From: Pumilibacter intestinalis
Lineage (GTDB): Bacteria; Bacillota; Clostridia; Christensenellales; Pumilibacteraceae
Length of the DNA stretch: 64,000 nt
Reading direction: 5' to 3'
Assembly: GCF_943193005.1 (NCBI RefSeq)
Contig: NZ_CALPCH010000010.1
Coordinates: forward strand, 1-64,000
Positions within the stretch are counted from its first letter, which is position 1. Each line of letters opens with the position of its first letter. A program made the position numbers and the translations under genes. Below, in pieces: positions 25,228-32,706 of the stretch. The notes beneath the pieces were generated by a model, which ran no database searches, was not told where the DNA came from, and saw only the letters and a list, made by a program, of their open reading frames with translations.

Positions 25228-26802
25228 CTATAACTCCAAGTATTCTTCGTAGGTCATGTCGCGGTCGAGTATCTTTTTGCCGCCCTCTATTTCTATAATG
25301 CGGTTGGCAACGGTGGAAATAATTTCTTCGTCGTGCGTTACGAACAGCATGCCGCCCTTAAAGTTGGTCATACCTTTATTAAGCGCGGTTATGCTCTCGA
25401 GGTCGAGATGATTGGTAGGCTCGTCGAATATAAGGAAATTCGCGCCCAAAAGCATCATGCGGGCAAGCATGCAACGCACCTTTTCGCCGCCCGAAAGCAC
25501 CTTTGCTTTTTTGAGAGCTTCCTGACCCGAAAACAGCATGCGCCCGAGCCAGCCGCGCAGATATTCTTCGTACCGGTCTTTACTGTATTGACTGAGCCAC
25601 TCCACGAGCGACAAGTCCACCCCGTCGAAAAAGTTATCGTAGTTTTGCGGCAGGTACGCCGTGGTAATGGTTTGTCCCCACTTAAAGTATCCCGAGTCGG
25701 GCTGCTCCAGCCCCATGAGCACGTCGAACAACATGCTCATGCACTGACTCGACGAGCACAAAAATCCTATCTTGTCATCGCGCTTTAATTTGAACGACAC
25801 GTTCTCGAAAAAGCCTTTTTTGGTAAGACCCTCCACCTCGAGTATTTCGTTGCCTATTTCGCGCTCGTACTTAAAGTCTATAAACGGATAGCGGCGACTC
25901 GACGGCTTTATATCTTCGAGCTTTATCTTTTCAAGCTCACGCTTGCGACTCGTGGCTTGTTTGGATTTGCTCGCGTTTGCCGAGAAACGGGCGATAAACT
26001 CTTGCAATTCCTTTGCTCTCGCTTCCATTTTCTTATTTTGTTCTTTGGCTTGGCGGGCGAGCAATTGGCTTGTTTCGTACCAAAAATCGTAGTTGCCCAC
26101 AAACACGTTAATCTGCTTAAAGTCCACGTCGCAAATGTGCGTGCACACTTTATTCAAAAAGTGTCGGTTGTGCGAAACTATTATAACCGTTGTGTCCTCG
26201 AGCGACATAAGATAGTCTTCGAGCCACTTTACCGACTTGGCGTCGAGGTTGTTGGTGGGCTCGTCGAGCACCAAAACATCCGGACTTCCGAACAGGCTTT
26301 GCGCAAGCAAAACTTTTACTTTGAGCTTTGCGTCTATATCCGCCATGAGCGTATCGAACAAAGAAGAGTCGATTTTGAGTCCTTGCAAAAGCGTTTCCGC
26401 GGCGGACTCCGCTTCGTAACCGTTCATATCGGCGAATTCGCCCTCGAGTATTGCCGCGCGTTCTCCGTCCTCGTCCGAAAAATCGGGCTTGGCATAGAGC
26501 GCGTCGCGCTCGCGGGCAACCTCCATGAGCCGCTTATGACCCCACATAACAGCGTCGCGCACCGTGCAATCGTCGTACGCGTTTTGGTTCTGCATGAGCA
26601 CGCTCATGCGCTCGTTTTTGTCTATGGTAACGTCGCCCTTGTTGGGTTCGAGTTCGCCGGAGAGAATACGCAAAAAGGTAGACTTGCCCGCGCCGTTCGC
26701 GCCGATTATGCCGTAGCAGTTGCCTTTGGTGAATTTGAGATTTACGTTTTCAAACAGCACTCTGCCGCCGAATTGGAGTGTTACGTTGTTTACGCTTATC
26801 AT
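25228..26802 (-). CDS. ABC-F ATPase, YbiT/YkpA-like
   Basis: Soluble twin-ATPase protein (524 aa) of the ABC-F group that acts on ribosomes. Domain 1 has Walker A GANGAGKST near residue 34 and Walker B VLVLDEPTNNLD. The inter-domain linker has the usual charged helices. Domain 2 keeps the signature LSGGEK and Walker B LIFDEPTNHLD, but its Walker A region reads GFLCSSSQCMSMLF with no lysine or glycine loop. The family's second Walker A is already irregular; here it looks lost. An upstream hairpin may influence its expression. Confidence 0.88.
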   Translation of the reverse strand: MISVNNVTLQFGGRVLFENVNLKFTKGNCYGIIGANGAGKSTFLRILSGELEPNKGDVTIDKNERMSVLMQNQNAYDDCTVRDAVMWGHKRLMEVARERDALYAKPDFSDEDGERAAILEGEFADMNGYEAESAAETLLQGLKIDSSLFDTLMADIDAKLKVKVLLAQSLFGSPDVLVLDEPTNNLDAKSVKWLEDYLMSLEDTTVIIVSHNRHFLNKVCTHICDVDFKQINVFVGNYDFWYETSQLLARQAKEQNKKMEARAKELQEFIARFSANASKSKQATSRKRELEKIKLEDIKPSSRRYPFIDFKYEREIGNEILEVEGLTKKGFFENVSFKLKRDDKIGFLCSSSQCMSMLFDVLMGLEQPDSGYFKWGQTITTAYLPQNYDNFFDGVDLSLVEWLSQYSKDRYEEYLRGWLGRMLFSGQEALKKAKVLSGGEKVRCMLARMMLLGANFLIFDEPTNHLDLESITALNKGMTNFKGGMLFVTHDEEIISTVANRIIEIEGGKKILDRDMTYEEYLEL

Positions 26803-26832
26803 TATATATTCGCTATCCTTTCAACAGTACAA

Positions 26833-26873
26833 GCGGCTCAATTCGTTACTTAAATTGAGCCGCCGATTTTTTA
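26833..26873 (+). terminator. Terminator-like hairpin with no plus-strand gene
   Basis: GCGGCTCAATT pairs with AATTGAGCCGC, followed on the plus strand by a T-rich run. On the minus strand there is no T run, so it would be an RNA hairpin in the leader of the ABC-F gene rather than a terminator. Confidence 0.55.
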
Positions 26874-26916
26874 TTTTTGTTTTCTCGTGCAGTAAATGTG
26901 CATTTCTCTCGGCTGA

Positions 26917-27161
26917 GATTGCCGCGGGCGCAAGCGCCCTCGCAATGACATTGTAACCGTAGCGCCCTCGCAATGACGGGTTGAGTGATACTGTCATTGC
27001 GAGTGAGTGAAACGAGCGTGGCAATCCCCTGCATGGAACACGTAAAGTCACTGCACATTTCTCTCGGCTGAGATTGCCGCGGGCGCAAGCGCCCTCGCAA
27101 TGACATTGTAACCGTAGCGCCTTCGCAATGACATGGTAACCGTAGCCGCCCTCGCAATGAC
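26917..27161. repeat. Palindromic repeat array H
   Basis: Full units at 26917-26949, 26993-27033 (inverted) and 27071-27103, the first and third identical, plus half-units ending CGCAATGAC near 26976, 27132 and 27161. Together they fill most of the 381-base gap upstream of the ABC-F gene. Confidence 0.85.
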
Positions 27162-27183
27162 GGGAGCGCCGCTATACGCCGTC

Positions 27184-27447
27184 TTATTCCGCCTTGAAGG
27201 GCAACAACGCCATAACTCTCGCGCGTTTGATTGCCACCGAAAGCGCGCGCTGATGTTCCGCGCACATTCCGCTCGTTCTGCGGGGGATTATTTTGCCCTT
27301 TTCGGTAACGTAGCGTTTGAGCTTGGCTACGTCTTTATAATCGATTTCTTCGGCTTTTTCAACGCAGAACGCGCACACCTTTTTCTTGGGTGCTCTGCGA
27401 ACGCGTTTCTGCTTTTCTTCGCCGCCTTCCACTTTTTTCTGTTCCAT
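27184..27447 (-). CDS. rpsR: Ribosomal protein S18
   Basis: Small-subunit protein (87 aa). The core from [17 protein letters not shown] to the C-terminus is typical. It keeps CAFC near residue 25 and CAEHQR near 62, a zinc-binding form. Last gene of rpsF-ssb-rpsR. Confidence 0.96.
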   Translation of the reverse strand: MEQKKVEGGEEKQKRVRRAPKKKVCAFCVEKAEEIDYKDVAKLKRYVTEKGKIIPRRTSGMCAEHQRALSVAIKRARVMALLPFKAE

Positions 27448-27478
27448 ATTTTTTAATGTCCTCTATGTTTATTTTTGT

Positions 27479-27895
27479 TTAGAACGGAAGCCCGTCGTCC
27501 TCTATGGGCTTGAGTTCGCTCGTGAGCTTCTTGGGAGCCGCCGAACGCTCGGGCGCGGGCGACGCGCCGCCGTCGGAATTTCCTCCGCCGATAAACTCTA
27601 CGTCGTCGGCAACTACGTCGGTTGCGTACCTGCGGTTGCCGTCTTTATCATCGTAACTGCGGGTCTGAATACTGCCGCACACAGCCACTTTACGCCCTTT
27701 GGCAAGGTATTTGCCGCAGTTTTCGGCAAGTCCTCTCCAGGTTACTATGTTTATAAAGTCCGCTTCGCGTTCGCCGTTTGCGTTTGCGTAACTGCGGTTT
27801 ACCGCAATGGAAAACCTGCACATAGACACGCCCGACGTGGTTTGCGTAAGCTCGGGGTCGCGGGTAAGATTACCCACCAAAATACATTTGTTCAT
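27479..27895 (-). CDS. ssb: Single-stranded DNA-binding protein
   Basis: Binds ssDNA as a tetramer in replication and repair. The 138-residue protein has the OB fold (MNKCILVGNLTRDPEL to about residue 105) and the acidic C-terminal tip DDGLPF that recruits partners. It sits between rpsF and rpsR as in most Firmicutes. Confidence 0.97.
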   Translation of the reverse strand: MNKCILVGNLTRDPELTQTTSGVSMCRFSIAVNRSYANANGEREADFINIVTWRGLAENCGKYLAKGRKVAVCGSIQTRSYDDKDGNRRYATDVVADDVEFIGGGNSDGGASPAPERSAAPKKLTSELKPIEDDGLPF

Positions 27896-27907
27896 TTGTT
27901 ACGCTCC

Positions 27908-28189
27908 TTATTTGCGAACGGTCATAAAACGGATAACTTCGTCGCTAATCTTCATCTGGCGTTCGATTTCTTGCGGTAAATCGGACTTAGCCGTAAAGTT
28001 CATGAGCACGTAAAATCCGTCGTTTTTGCCGTCTATCTCGTAAGCGAAGCGTTTGTTGCCCCACTTATTCACATTCTCCACTTCGCCGCCGTTTGCGGTA
28101 ACGAGCGCGCTGTATTTTTCAATCTGCGCCTCTTTCACCGACTCGTCGAGGTCTGCTTTGAGAATGTACAAGATTTCGTACTTATTCAT
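27908..28189 (-). CDS. rpsF: Ribosomal protein S6
   Basis: Small-subunit protein (93 aa) that pairs with S18. The sequence MNKYEILYILKADLDE to MKISDEVIRFMTVRK is the family core. The ATG at 28189 has AAAGGAGG upstream; the open frame beyond it reads through the structured leader. Confidence 0.95.
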   Translation of the reverse strand: MNKYEILYILKADLDESVKEAQIEKYSALVTANGGEVENVNKWGNKRFAYEIDGKNDGFYVLMNFTAKSDLPQEIERQMKISDEVIRFMTVRK

Positions 28190-28265
28190 GCTTTTACTAC
28201 CTCCTTTTGGTCTCCGGCCCCCGCCCTCGCGGGAACAAGGAAAGGCTCGGGGTTTACCCAAGCCT
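28190..28265 (-). promoter_or_regulatory. Structured rpsF leader, possible S6:S18 site
   Basis: The leader begins with a strong hairpin (AAAGGCTTGGG with CCCCGAGCCTTT) and continues with a GC-rich stem containing CCG. S6:S18 leaders that bind the protein pair are known in many bacteria and have a conserved CCG; the match here is by position and general form only. Confidence 0.4.
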
Positions 28266-28269
28266 TTCT

Positions 28270-28298
28270 ATTATAACATGATAAAATCAAATTCGCAA
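28270..28298 (-). promoter_or_regulatory. rpsF-ssb-rpsR promoter
   Basis: TTGCGA (28293-28298), 17 bases, TATAAT (28270-28275). Confidence 0.7.
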
Positions 28299-28323
28299 CC
28301 GATTTTAAGCTGTTTTCCCAAGT

Positions 28324-28632
28324 TTACAAAACTATTTCGAGAAACTCTTTATATACCTGCTTAATCCATTTGAGCGCGTCGCGAGCGGTGTCGAACTCGT
28401 CGGTGAGGTAAAACTCTTTGGCTTTTTCCGTTCCCACGTACGCTTCGGCGTCAATCGTGGTGAGAAAAGTTTGAGTTTCCTGTTTGGTTTTGGGATAAAA
28501 CACGGTGGTGGCGTAAAACTTGCTCGGCATGCAGTACGCGTCTTTTTTTATGGTGGCAAAGCAGTCGAACGCCTTGTTCTCTTTCTTTATTATCTGAAGT
28601 TTGAGCTTCTTTTTGGGCAACGTAGTTTTCAT
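28324..28632 (-). CDS. Small hypothetical protein
   Basis: A 102-residue basic, lysine-rich protein with no recognised motif. It starts one base after the stop of the dehydrogenase-like gene and is therefore in its operon. Only a weak AAAGG site is visible. Confidence 0.55.
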   Translation of the reverse strand: MKTTLPKKKLKLQIIKKENKAFDCFATIKKDAYCMPSKFYATTVFYPKTKQETQTFLTTIDAEAYVGTEKAKEFYLTDEFDTARDALKWIKQVYKEFLEIVL

Positions 28633-28633
28633 A

Positions 28634-29653
28634 TTACGCCTTTACCGCCGCCAAAATAAATCCGTCGGCGTTATCCGCCTGTTCCTTTATAAAGTTTTCC
28701 ACGTCATCGAACTTAACCTCGCGACTCACGAGTTTGCTCACGTCTACGGTGCGCGTAGCCAGCAAGTTTATCGCGGCGGGGAAAAGTTTCGCTCCGTTGT
28801 TAACACCCACCACTTTGAGCTTTTTGTCGAGTATCGCCGAAAAACTGCCCGAAAACTCCTCGGTAACTTCCGTCCAGCCCGCAAGCGCGACTCTGCCGCC
28901 CACCGACGCGTATTCGAGACTGCGCCCGAACGCCATGCGCGATGTGGTTACGAACGCCACGCAGTCCGCCATTTTGCCGCCGGTGATGGCGAATATCTTC
29001 TTCATGGGGTCGGCGTCCACGCTGTTAACGGTGTAATAAACGCCGAGATTTTCGGCAAGCGCAAGACTTTCGCCGTCGGTGTCCACAAGTATGGGCACGG
29101 CTTGGTAATAGAGCGCGACTTGCGCGAGTATTATGCCGAGCGCGTCCGCTCCCACTATAACTATGTGCTCGCCTTTTTCGAGGTTGAGCTTGCTCACCGC
29201 GTTTATGGAAAGCGCGATATGCTCTATAAACAGCGCGTCGCCGTCGGTTATGCGCTCGGGCAGTTTATACAGCGCGTTCGCCGAAGCCACGGTAAAGTCG
29301 CTCAAAAAGCCGTTGTCGTTCACGCCGTAGCAAATCATCTTTTCGCACTCGTCGGCTCGGTTGGCTTTGCACGGCGGGCAGGTTTTGCAACACACGCAGG
29401 GGTCGGCGGCAACGCGGTCGCCGCGCACGAGTCCGCTTACCCCCTCGCCCGTTTCGGTTACCATGCCCACGCACTGCCGCCCTATAATGAGCGGCGACGA
29501 CTCGAGCGGCAGTTTGCCCGTATACATCGCCGTATCGGTAAGACTTATGCCGGAAGCCAAAGTTTTGAGCTTAACGCAACCGTCTCCCACGCTCTGCGCG
29601 GGAAGCTCGTCGAGCGACAGCTTTTCTTTTTCGTGTAATCTCCATGCTTTCAT
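28634..29653 (-). CDS. Alcohol dehydrogenase-like MDR protein lacking catalytic zinc ligands
   Basis: A 339-residue medium-chain dehydrogenase fold. The structural zinc loop is present (CVCCKTCPPCKANRADEC, about residues 86-103) and a Rossmann motif VGADALGIILAQ is followed by an acidic VDTD, suggesting NAD(H). The catalytic zinc site is gone: the usual GxCGTD reads GISLTD near residue 37 and the usual GHE reads GRQ near residue 58. It may act on a different chemistry, bind without catalysis, or be zinc-independent. It has its own promoter. Confidence 0.78.
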   Translation of the reverse strand: MKAWRLHEKEKLSLDELPAQSVGDGCVKLKTLASGISLTDTAMYTGKLPLESSPLIIGRQCVGMVTETGEGVSGLVRGDRVAADPCVCCKTCPPCKANRADECEKMICYGVNDNGFLSDFTVASANALYKLPERITDGDALFIEHIALSINAVSKLNLEKGEHIVIVGADALGIILAQVALYYQAVPILVDTDGESLALAENLGVYYTVNSVDADPMKKIFAITGGKMADCVAFVTTSRMAFGRSLEYASVGGRVALAGWTEVTEEFSGSFSAILDKKLKVVGVNNGAKLFPAAINLLATRTVDVSKLVSREVKFDDVENFIKEQADNADGFILAAVKA

Positions 29654-29696
29654 AAATACGCCTCGTTACAGCTCCGTTCGTATTTTATACCCTTAC

Positions 29697-29725
29697 ATTA
29701 TACCATAATTTTTCACGTTTGGCAA
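29697..29725 (-). promoter_or_regulatory. Promoter of the dehydrogenase-like gene
   Basis: TTGCCA (29720-29725), 17 bases, TATAAT (29697-29702). Confidence 0.75.
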
Positions 29726-29766
29726 CGAAAGAACCGTATCATTTTTTCGCCCCGTTTTAGTACTTA

Positions 29767-29782
29767 TTGCATATACATGCAA
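29767..29782. promoter_or_regulatory. Inverted repeat between divergent promoters
   Basis: TTGCAT-ATAC-ATGCAA lies between the dehydrogenase-like gene promoter and the tRNA-Ser promoter and could be an operator. Confidence 0.3.
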
Positions 29783-29799
29783 AATTCGCCCCAAAACAG

Positions 29800-29828
29800 T
29801 TGACAAATTCGCAATATTTCTATATCCT
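29800..29828 (+). promoter_or_regulatory. tRNA-Ser promoter
   Basis: TTGACA (29800-29805), 17 bases, TATCCT (29823-29828), about 35 bases upstream of the tRNA. Confidence 0.7.
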
Positions 29829-29869
29829 TAATAGGCAACGACAAATTGCGCGTAGAACGCTCGCACCGT

Positions 29870-29959
<90 letters not shown>

Positions 29960-29966
29960 TAGAAAG

Positions 29967-29998
29967 ACGGGCCGTCCCTTTTGGGGCGGCTCGTTTTT
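29967..29998 (+). terminator. tRNA-Ser terminator
   Basis: GGGCCGTCCC pairs with GGGGCGGCTC (with G-U pairs) around TTTT, followed by five T. Confidence 0.8.
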
Positions 29999-30011
29999 GT
30001 CTTTGGTCGGT

Positions 30012-30067
30012 TGTGGCGGGTGGCGATGAGCGTAATGAGCCGCTTGTTATATCAAGCACCCGCCACA
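30012..30067. repeat. Inverted repeat and first copy of a GCACCCGCCACAGTGCC element
   Basis: TGTGGCGGGTG (30012-30022) and CACCCGCCACA (30057-30067) are perfect inverted repeats. The element GCACCCGCCACAGTGCC at 30056-30072 recurs at 32124-32140; GCCGCTTG lies just upstream of both copies. Confidence 0.7.
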
Positions 30068-30098
30068 GTGCCCTTTTATAAAATTACATTGAAAAGTA

Positions 30099-30127
30099 TT
30101 GATTTTTGTTTTCTAATATGTTATACT
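30099..30127 (+). promoter_or_regulatory. Promoter of the zinc-ribbon gene leader
   Basis: TTGATT (30099-30104), 17 bases, TATACT (30122-30127). Confidence 0.65.
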
Positions 30128-30133
30128 AACTAT

Positions 30134-30371
30134 GCCAAATCAACCTATTTATTTTCGCGAGGACTTTTTATGTTTAAGGAATAATCTATTTTTTATATTT
30201 TACACAATAACCGCTGAATTTGATAAAAATGCAAATTCCTTACGGTTATTGTGATAATGTTCTTGTGATAATGTTCTTGCGATAACGGTTGGTTTGGCGA
30301 CTATCGGAGTTTGCGTTTTTTGTGCGTTTACTTCGGTAGGCGCACTTTTTTACTTTACGGAGGATTTTATT
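30134..30371 (+). ncRNA. Structured leader: mini-ORF, long hairpin, terminator
   Basis: The leader contains GAGG (30159-30162) and a four-codon ORF (M-F-K-E, 30170-30184), a hairpin with 11-base perfect arms (30203-30213 with 30243-30253) and a nested GAATTTG/CAAATTC stem, tandem copies of GTGATAATGTTCTT, and an intrinsic terminator at 30322-30351 just before the gene. The parts match those at 22670-22802 in kind but not in sequence. An attenuation mechanism is inferred. Confidence 0.5.
30322..30351 (+). terminator. Leader terminator with UUCG loop
   Basis: GTGCG..TAC closes a C-UUCG-G tetraloop with GTA..CGCAC and is followed by six T. The next start codon is 20 bases downstream. Confidence 0.8.
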
Positions 30372-30644
30372 ATGTGGTTGGTAATTTTAATGATAGTTGC
30401 GTTTATAGCAACATTTATGAGCGTAATAATTATTAGCATATTAGCTACCCGTTGCCCTAATTGCAAAAAGTTATTTGCTTTGAAAGAATATAAACGCAAA
30501 GAAATAAGCTGTTCTCATCGGTGTAAAAATTTGAAAAACGGAAACGGAAAACGCTTTTACAATTTAGTAACCTATGAAATTACATATAAATGCAAAAATT
30601 GCGGTACAACTTGTATTCGTACCAAAAAATTTGAAGAAGATTAG
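30372..30644 (+). CDS. Membrane-anchored zinc-ribbon protein
   Basis: A 90-residue protein: one N-terminal membrane span (residues 1-25) followed by a cytoplasmic domain with CPNC, C..HRC and CKNC, a likely zinc ribbon. The ATG at 30372 has CGGAGGA nine bases upstream; an upstream TTG frame crosses the terminator and is not coding. The nuclease gene follows 12 bases later, so the two form an operon and may work together. Function unknown. Confidence 0.6.
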   Translation: MWLVILMIVAFIATFMSVIIISILATRCPNCKKLFALKEYKRKEISCSHRCKNLKNGNGKRFYNLVTYEITYKCKNCGTTCIRTKKFEED

Positions 30645-30656
30645 AGAGAAGGAGCA

Positions 30657-31907
30657 ATGATAAAAACCGAAAAAGAAGCTATTAGCGCATTAAAATCCTT
30701 AAGCGACACTCTTTTAGATTTGGGAAAACCAAAAAACATCAATATTTTTGATGCCGTGGGTATGTCAACGCAAGAAATAAAACATTCTGCGTTTTTAGCT
30801 TGGTTATTGAATCCCGAAATGCCTCACGGGTTAAAAAACAAATTTCTGACGATATTCCTCAAAAAGTTACTGTACTATGAACAAGATGGTGCCGATATCG
30901 ACGGATACTTCACCAATAAACAAATTTTATCCTCACGTGGTATATTTTCAATCGACGATTTACATGGACTTATAAATGATAATAAAATATCCGTGCTTAA
31001 GGAAAGAACATTGACACTCAACGGTAACGATGGACGAATTGATATTTTCATTGAATCCGAGAGTGCGAAAACGCTTATAGTAATCGAAAACAAGATATTC
31101 ACATCAACGCACGATGACCAACTCAAAAGATACGTTGCCGAATTTGACAACCGTACCGATTGGAAAAAAATATTCGTTTATCTTACACCAAACGGTGATT
31201 TACCTTATGATGATGACGACAAATATGACGAACGTTGGTGCATATTCAGCTATGAAACAGTGCTTGATATAGTTCGTGACGTTCATGTGAACGTACATAA
31301 TTTGAAATTGAAGAGTTTAATGGAAGACTATATAACAATGGTTGACAATAAAATTTTACATAACAATCCTACAATACGAGCGCTTTGCAAAAAAATACGG
31401 CACGAACATTCAGAAGCACTTGAAATTATACTACACTATATAGATAACGTGGATATGGTTTATCAATATATTGCAACGGAATGGATTCCGCGCAACATCC
31501 CCAATAGTTGTAATTTGATTGCAAACGGTCGCAGACTTATATTTTGCACCAAAGTTGTTTCGGACTTTTACAATCGGCACGGACTTAATATGCGTATCGC
31601 CGACGGATTGTTTAGATTTCAAATATCCGTAGTGTCAAAAGATGGACCTATTACAATCGGAATGTGGCTTTCTAAAGCCAGAAATGACGAATGGTCGGCT
31701 GCCGATAACAAAATACGCGAAATTTTGCAACCTACTAAAAGAATGGGTGAAAAATATTGCACTCTTTATTCTCGCACGATTTTATCCGTGGAAGAAAGAG
31801 AAAAAGTTTTTGAAACCGATACGAAATTGTTTGAATTGATTGATGACCGTCTCAATGAATTTATCGTTAAATTGCAAGATTTCGAAGAACATTTAATAAC
31901 GTTATAA
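30657..31907 (+). CDS. PD-(D/E)XK nuclease-family protein
   Basis: A 416-residue protein. The catalytic core is GRIDIFIES followed by LIVIENKIFTSTHDDQLKRY (about residues 123-160), where D, E and K fit the PD-(D/E)XK nuclease pattern of the PDDEXK_4 group. The N-terminal motif KHSAFLAWLLNP is also typical. Such proteins occur in defence islands, but the substrate is unknown. AAGGAG lies right before the ATG. It is coupled to the zinc-ribbon membrane protein. Confidence 0.82.
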   Translation: MIKTEKEAISALKSLSDTLLDLGKPKNINIFDAVGMSTQEIKHSAFLAWLLNPEMPHGLKNKFLTIFLKKLLYYEQDGADIDGYFTNKQILSSRGIFSIDDLHGLINDNKISVLKERTLTLNGNDGRIDIFIESESAKTLIVIENKIFTSTHDDQLKRYVAEFDNRTDWKKIFVYLTPNGDLPYDDDDKYDERWCIFSYETVLDIVRDVHVNVHNLKLKSLMEDYITMVDNKILHNNPTIRALCKKIRHEHSEALEIILHYIDNVDMVYQYIATEWIPRNIPNSCNLIANGRRLIFCTKVVSDFYNRHGLNMRIADGLFRFQISVVSKDGPITIGMWLSKARNDEWSAADNKIREILQPTKRMGEKYCTLYSRTILSVEEREKVFETDTKLFELIDDRLNEFIVKLQDFEEHLITL

Positions 31908-31908
31908 A

Positions 31909-31972
31909 ATTCGTTTTAGCTTACTACCTCTCCGCCATATAAAAAGCAGTACCCTTGCGGTACTGTTGTTTA
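31909..31972 (+). repeat. Cassette-end repeat, copy 1
   Basis: AAAATTCGTTTTAG, then CCTCTCCGCCATATAAAAAG and a CAGTACC/GGTACTG terminator hairpin (31947-31965). The same order recurs at 34494-34553. The CTCTCCGCCA core is the tRNA-Ser 3' end. Confidence 0.75.
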
Positions 31973-32011
31973 TATGCGCATTGCGCGAACGCCACGGAGC
32001 GACAGCGGAGT

Positions 32012-32030
32012 AATCCCGCCCTCTCCGCCA
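32012..32030 (+). repeat. Exact copy of the tRNA-Ser 3' end (att-like)
   Basis: AATCCCGCCCTCTCCGCCA matches 29941-29959 base for base, while the sequence before it is not tRNA. This is what is left at one end of an element that integrated into the tRNA gene. Confidence 0.8.
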
Positions 32031-32033
32031 AAT

Positions 32034-32079
32034 AAAACAGCAATGGAACTTTCGGTTTTATCGCTGTTTTTTATTTTTC
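32034..32079 (+). terminator. Terminator after the att copy
   Basis: AAAACAGC pairs with GCTGTTTT around an inner AAC/GTT stem, followed by T-rich sequence. Confidence 0.7.
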
Positions 32080-32167
32080 GTTTACAACAAATCCACTTGA
32101 CGGAGAGCGCAGCAAGCCGCTTGGCACCCGCCACAGTGCCATTGTCATTTTTTACGTTGTCAAACAG

Positions 32168-32196
32168 TTGAGAATGCTCTCCGTTTATGCTATAAT
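32168..32196 (+). promoter_or_regulatory. Promoter of the DUF3788 gene
   Basis: TTGAGA (32168-32173), 17 bases, TATAAT (32191-32196). The spacer overlaps GCTCTCCGT (32176-32184), an inverted repeat of ACGGAGAGC at 32100-32108. Confidence 0.65.
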
Positions 32197-32212
32197 TTAT
32201 TTGCACATAGTG

Positions 32213-32235
32213 CGATAAACAGTAATTTAACGGAG
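32213..32235 (+). repeat. Gene-boundary motif, copy 1 of 4
   Basis: Contains AAACAGTAATTTAACGGAG. Related copies stand before the next three gene starts: 32669-32685, 33301-33323 and 34033-34049. Copies 1 and 3 are nearly identical; copies 2 and 4 share TAAATTTCAATTTAGCG, a palindrome. Confidence 0.65.
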
Positions 32236-32251
32236 AAATCGGAGGGCTTAT

Positions 32252-32665
32252 ATGCTTAATACAATACCTACAACAGAAGAAATGACAACTTTGGTTGGAA
32301 AATCTCTGTACGAAGTATGGAATAATTTGTGCGCTTTAATCGACGAATACTACGATATGGAACGTTTGTGGGACAAAGGCGGCAAAGCGTGGAAATACGA
32401 ATACAAATACCGTCGGGGCGGTAAAACGCTTTGCGCTTTATATGCAAGAGTAAATTGCGTAGGTTTTATGGTTGTCTTGGGTAAAAACGAACGATTAAAG
32501 TTTGAAGCCGACAAAGAAAACTACTCACAGGCAGTTCAAGAGATATATGACAATACTCATACTTACCACGACGGAAAGTGGGTAATGTTTGAGCCGACGG
32601 ACACTTCATTGTTTAATGACTTTATTAGACTATTGAGTATCAAAAGAAAGCCGAACAAAAAGTAA
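32252..32665 (+). CDS. DUF3788-family protein
   Basis: A 137-residue cytoplasmic protein with the family pattern WDKGGKAWKYEYKYRRGGKT and a C-terminal TYHDGKW motif. The family is widespread in gut Firmicutes and has no known function. The ribosome binding site lies in CGGAGGGC. It is the first of a run of small island genes. Confidence 0.8.
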   Translation: MLNTIPTTEEMTTLVGKSLYEVWNNLCALIDEYYDMERLWDKGGKAWKYEYKYRRGGKTLCALYARVNCVGFMVVLGKNERLKFEADKENYSQAVQEIYDNTHTYHDGKWVMFEPTDTSLFNDFIRLLSIKRKPNKK

Positions 32666-32668
32666 AGA

Positions 32669-32685
32669 TAAATTTCAATTTAGCG
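32669..32685 (+). repeat. Gene-boundary motif, copy 2
   Basis: TAAATTTCAATTTAGCG, identical to copy 4 at 34033-34049, in the 41-base gap before the DJ-1-like gene. Confidence 0.65.
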
Positions 32686-32706
32686 ACGTAAAAGGAAATG
32701 AAGATA

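Noticed and set aside
26846-27265. Open frames of 76-139 codons in repeat array H
   Set aside because: They consist of translated repeat units and overlap rpsR antisense; not genes.
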